A stretch of DNA of 64,000 nucleotides from Pseudomonas iridis (GTDB taxonomy: Bacteria; Pseudomonadota; Gammaproteobacteria; Pseudomonadales; Pseudomonadaceae), in the NCBI RefSeq assembly GCF_017980685.1, contig NZ_JACXXO010000003.1, positions 186,001 through 250,000 on the forward strand, read 5' to 3'. Made by a program: the position numbers and the translations under genes. Of this stretch, positions 61,670-64,000 are shown piece after piece (the stretch's first letter is position 1; the number at the start of each line of letters is the position of its first letter). The notes under the pieces were generated by a model. That model saw only the letters and a program-made list of their open reading frames with translations, was not told the DNA's origin and did no database searches.

Positions 61670-61983
61670 GGCTACGGCAGGTTGCGTCTTTGCCTACAAC
61701 AACGCCAGAATCGGCCGGCTTGTGTGCCTTGCGCGCTGTCCCTATTGTTTCTCGGTCGCTGAAATTCAGCGGTCGGGCTTGGCGGCCCGGAAAGGTGTTG
61801 CAGGTTCTGTCATGAAAGTTTCAGGCACTTATGAGTGCCAGACTCACTTTATGGCAGGTTGCACATGGATTCCTTCGGGGATGCCGATTCACCTTTCTCG
61901 GTCCGCCAACCTTGTGCAACCTGCCACCCACTCTGCTTGGCGGCAGATGGGGTAAGTCCATCGATCTGAAAGGTGATTTCACA
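61670..61983 (+). ncRNA. Candidate structured leader RNA of the DUF6124/DUF3077-like gene
   Basis: About 300 nt without a gene but with several strong hairpins: CTGA-AAT-TCAG (61759-61769, with AA and T at the centre), CGGGC/GCCCG (61774-61789), GGCACT-TATG-AGTGCC (61824-61839) and a perfect 13-bp stem GGCAGGTTGCACA / TGTGCAACCTGCC (61853-61865 with 61913-61925) enclosing a further CCGA/TCGG hairpin. The leader ends at the ribosome site AAGGTG of the gene at 61984. Co-linear hairpins plus a short gene suggest a cis-regulatory RNA; no known Rfam class is claimed. Confidence 0.5.
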
Positions 61984-62223
61984 ATGGTCAAAGTTACTCC
62001 GGATCCCCCCAGCACCATGTTCATGGTCGCCCCCGAAATCGACACCGAATCGCTCCTCGCCAACGCCTGCGAATCATTGGCCTCTGCCAAAGTGATGCTG
62101 ACCGAATTTGCCGCCGTGCTGAATGGCCCTAACCGCAGCATCGCGCTGGGCATCGCCCAGATCGTCATGCTCGGTGAACTTGCAGTGAACCGGGCCTTGG
62201 ACAATATCGACCCGCAACAGTAA
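61984..62223 (+). CDS. Small DUF6124/DUF3077-like protein
   Basis: A 79-residue cytosolic protein starting MVKVTPDPPSTMFMVAPEID, then helical (TESLLANACESLASAKVMLT, ALGIAQIVMLGELAVNRALD). The pattern of a short TPDPP start followed by a two-helix domain resembles DUF6124 or DUF3077 proteins common in Pseudomonas; no function is known. The start at 61984 has AAGGTG 9 nt upstream. The earlier in-frame ATG at 61831 lies inside the structured leader and is rejected. Confidence 0.7.
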   Translation: MVKVTPDPPSTMFMVAPEIDTESLLANACESLASAKVMLTEFAAVLNGPNRSIALGIAQIVMLGELAVNRALDNIDPQQ

Positions 62224-62226
62224 AGA

Positions 62227-62312
62227 ACGAAAGATCGCAGCCTGCGGCAGCGCCTACAGGAAAAACGCGAATTCCCATGTAGGAGCTGCCGCAGGCTGCG
62301 ATCTTTTGCCTC
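62227..62312. repeat. Inverted pair of the GATCGCAG repeat family
   Basis: GATCGCAGCCTGCGGCAGCG and AGCTGCCGCAGGCTGCGATC are about 35 bp apart between convergent genes. Confidence 0.85.
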
Positions 62313-62315
62313 TGC

Positions 62316-62341
62316 AAAAAAAACCGCCCTTTCGGGCGGTT
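62316..62341 (-). terminator. Intrinsic terminator of the autotransporter gene
   Basis: On the minus strand ACCGCCC-GAAA-GGGCGGT is followed by a run of T, 20 bp beyond the stop. Confidence 0.88.
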
Positions 62342-62361
62342 AAAAGTGCTTCGACCCTAAA

Positions 62362-64000
62362 TCAGAAGCCAAGGCTGAAGCTGATCGTCATCGCATGATC
62401 GTTGTTGTCATCCGACAGTTGCCCCGAGTAGCCGATACCAAGTTTGCCGGTCGGACTGATCTGGAAGTCCACGCCCGCTTCGACTATCGCGCTGTCCTTG
62501 GCAATCGGTACGCCTTGGGTGCTGAACGAGGCGCCGCCGTCGATGAAGGTCAGGTCGGCATCAGGTTTGGTGTCGCCGAACGCATGCCGCCAGCCCACTG
62601 CCGCGCGCGGGGTGAATTGCCCGCCGTTGGCCAGGGTGATGACTTTGCCGGCACGCAGGCCGAGGGTGGAGAAGGTGATGTCCTGATCGGCATCGGCTTT
62701 CAGGCGCCCTACTCCGCCTTTTTCCTTGGCCTTGTCAGTGTCGTAGTTGACGTAGGCCAGACCTGCGAACGGCTCCAGAGCAATGCCGGCAGCTTGCATT
62801 GTGTAACCGACTTCACCGAACACCTGAGCGCTACGAGCGTCGTAATTGGCCTCCAGACGGTCGTTGTAGGTGCCGACGCTGACATCACGCTTGGTCTCGA
62901 TGTCGTGCCAGCTGTAAGCCGCGCCGAGGCGCACTGCCAAAGCATCGAACTGCGAGTTGAGATATGCCGCCAGGTGGTAGCTTTCTACCGTGGCATCCGA
63001 GCGACGATCATGCGCATCGAGGTCGCTGCGGGTGTAACCGGCGGCCATGCCCAGGCGCCACTGGTCATCGAGTTGCTTGTCAGTGCCGAGCATGAAGCCG
63101 CTGAGGTTGCGGTCGAGTTTGGCGCTGTTGCTGTCGCCATCCGACTCACCCCAGGCGCCAAGTGCGCGGGCCCAGCCGACCATCTCGCCGTGGCAACCGT
63201 TGCTGCTCAACTGGTTGTCGCTTGGCGCCAAGGCACGGCGTGGATCATCCAGCGCACTGCACGAAGGCTGGCGCATGCGGTCGTTAACGGCTTCGCGCAC
63301 GTAACGCGAATCCTCGAGGATCGCACTGGCGGTGCTGGCATGAATCTCCCCGGACAGGCTGTCGAAGGCATTGCGCGCACCGGCCACGCTGAGGTTGACG
63401 ATCTGGTTCTGCAACGCCGCGCCCGCCGCACCGTTGCGCGACAATGCCGAAGCGGTATTGCGCTGATTGCCCGTGGCGGCGACGTCGGCGAACGAGTTGT
63501 CGTTACGGCTCACTACCAGGTTTACCGCGTTGGCGTCGTACACCAGCGCCGAGTCGAGGAATGCGTATTGCGGCAGATCCGCTGCACTGAAGGTACCGGT
63601 GACACCGCCGCCCGCCGTGATCAGCGAATACGTGGTGTTGCCAGTGAACGGCGCAAGCGAGTTGACTTGCAGACCGCCACCCAGCGCAGCCGTACCGCCG
63701 ACCGCCAGCGGTGTAGCGGTTGGCGAGCTGACTGTCAGCGCCAGCACACCGCTGGAAGCATTGGTCAGGTTGCCGGCGACACTCAACGTGCCCGCCTCGG
63801 CCCCGGATTGCACCAGACCATTGTTGACCACCGAACCGACACTGCCGTTACCGCTGAGCGCAGCGCCGCTGGCGACAGTGACCTGCCCTCCCAACGAGGC
63901 CTGAGCAGCGCGGCTGCCGATTTGCAGCACGCCTTGATCGACCGCTACGGTGCCGCTGAACGGGTTATCACCGGTCAACAGCAAGGTGCCCGTGCCGCGT
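62362..64000 (-). CDS. Autotransporter, C-terminal part (cut by window edge)
   Basis: At least 546 codons; the 5' part lies beyond the right edge. The visible passenger end has beta-helix autotransporter repeats (LLLTGDNPFSGTVAVDQGVL, SGNGSVGSVVNNGLVQSGAE). A linker follows, then the outer-membrane barrel from about residue 270, with GWARALGAWGESDGDSNSAK, a type Va signature, and a terminal Phe (ISFSLGF). A Cys pair sits near the linker (PSCSALDD, SNGCHGE). It would be exported by Sec and displayed or released at the cell surface. Passenger function cannot be told from this part. Confidence 0.9.
   Translation of the reverse strand, partial: RGTGTLLLTGDNPFSGTVAVDQGVLQIGSRAAQASLGGQVTVASGAALSGNGSVGSVVNNGLVQSGAEAGTLSVAGNLTNASSGVLALTVSSPTATPLAVGGTAALGGGLQVNSLAPFTGNTTYSLITAGGGVTGTFSAADLPQYAFLDSALVYDANAVNLVVSRNDNSFADVAATGNQRNTASALSRNGAAGAALQNQIVNLSVAGARNAFDSLSGEIHASTASAILEDSRYVREAVNDRMRQPSCSALDDPRRALAPSDNQLSSNGCHGEMVGWARALGAWGESDGDSNSAKLDRNLSGFMLGTDKQLDDQWRLGMAAGYTRSDLDAHDRRSDATVESYHLAAYLNSQFDALAVRLGAAYSWHDIETKRDVSVGTYNDRLEANYDARSAQVFGEVGYTMQAAGIALEPFAGLAYVNYDTDKAKEKGGVGRLKADADQDITFSTLGLRAGKVITLANGGQFTPRAAVGWRHAFGDTKPDADLTFIDGGASFSTQGVPIAKDSAIVEAGVDFQISPTGKLGIGYSGQLSDDNNDHAMTISFSLGF

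Overview
The window looks like a chromosomal segment of a fluorescent-group Pseudomonas. This is inferred from the tig-clpP-clpX order, the many REP-type palindromes and other intergenic repeats typical of that group, and proteins that resemble Pseudomonas families throughout (AmpR/AmpC, SstT, TccC-like and NEL-type effectors). No database was searched, so species level is not claimed. Both ends cut genes: clpX on the left and an autotransporter on the right.

Layout. 1-6.0 kb: housekeeping genes (clpX', clpP, tig), a four-tRNA cluster (Arg, His, Leu, His), folD, a PBP7-type endopeptidase and two tiny acidic proteins. 6.1-18.7 kb: a degenerate C39-like lipoprotein, a small membrane protein with 17 consecutive histidines, terC, nhaR, an MFS pump, sstT, DUF1993, yceH, a shikimate-dehydrogenase-like gene, three small proteins, an AI-2E-family permease and trhP. 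18.9-29.9 kb: a LysR/EamA divergent pair, a complete glucarate module (FadR-type repressor, MFS uptake, glucarate dehydratase) with visible operators, the ampR/ampC divergent pair, a GNAT enzyme and a TSUP permease. 29.9-31 kb holds no gene, only repeats including a large inverted pair and a G-quadruplex motif. 31-38.4 kb: MFS pump, lipoprotein, exported aldose epimerase, aldo/keto reductase, DUF1810 and DNA polymerase II.

38.5-46.1 kb is the most unusual part. A TccC-like Rhs protein ends in an AT-richer hypervariable tail. That tail is out of frame with a downstream deaminase-like domain (HAE and CxxC motifs), and an 8-bp sequence repeated three times sits exactly at the break. Removing one unit restores a single frame. 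Convergent to it is a 1592-residue protein with leucine-rich repeats and a CxD-type NEL E3 ubiquitin ligase end. Both fit toxins aimed at eukaryotic cells, and no immunity gene is visible. A good LexA-box match lies between polB and the tccC-like gene.

46.5-64 kb: CBS protein, two glutathione transferases, an ECF sigma/anti-sigma operon with DUF3455, a secreted protein made of 13-residue repeats, a DUF1615 lipoprotein, a TonB-dependent receptor, an FAD monooxygenase, a zinc-type hemB, a phosphatase-fold protein followed by a 114-bp tandem repeat, the selD-mnmH selenouridine operon, a DUF6124/DUF3077-like small gene behind a strongly structured leader, and the 3' part of an autotransporter.
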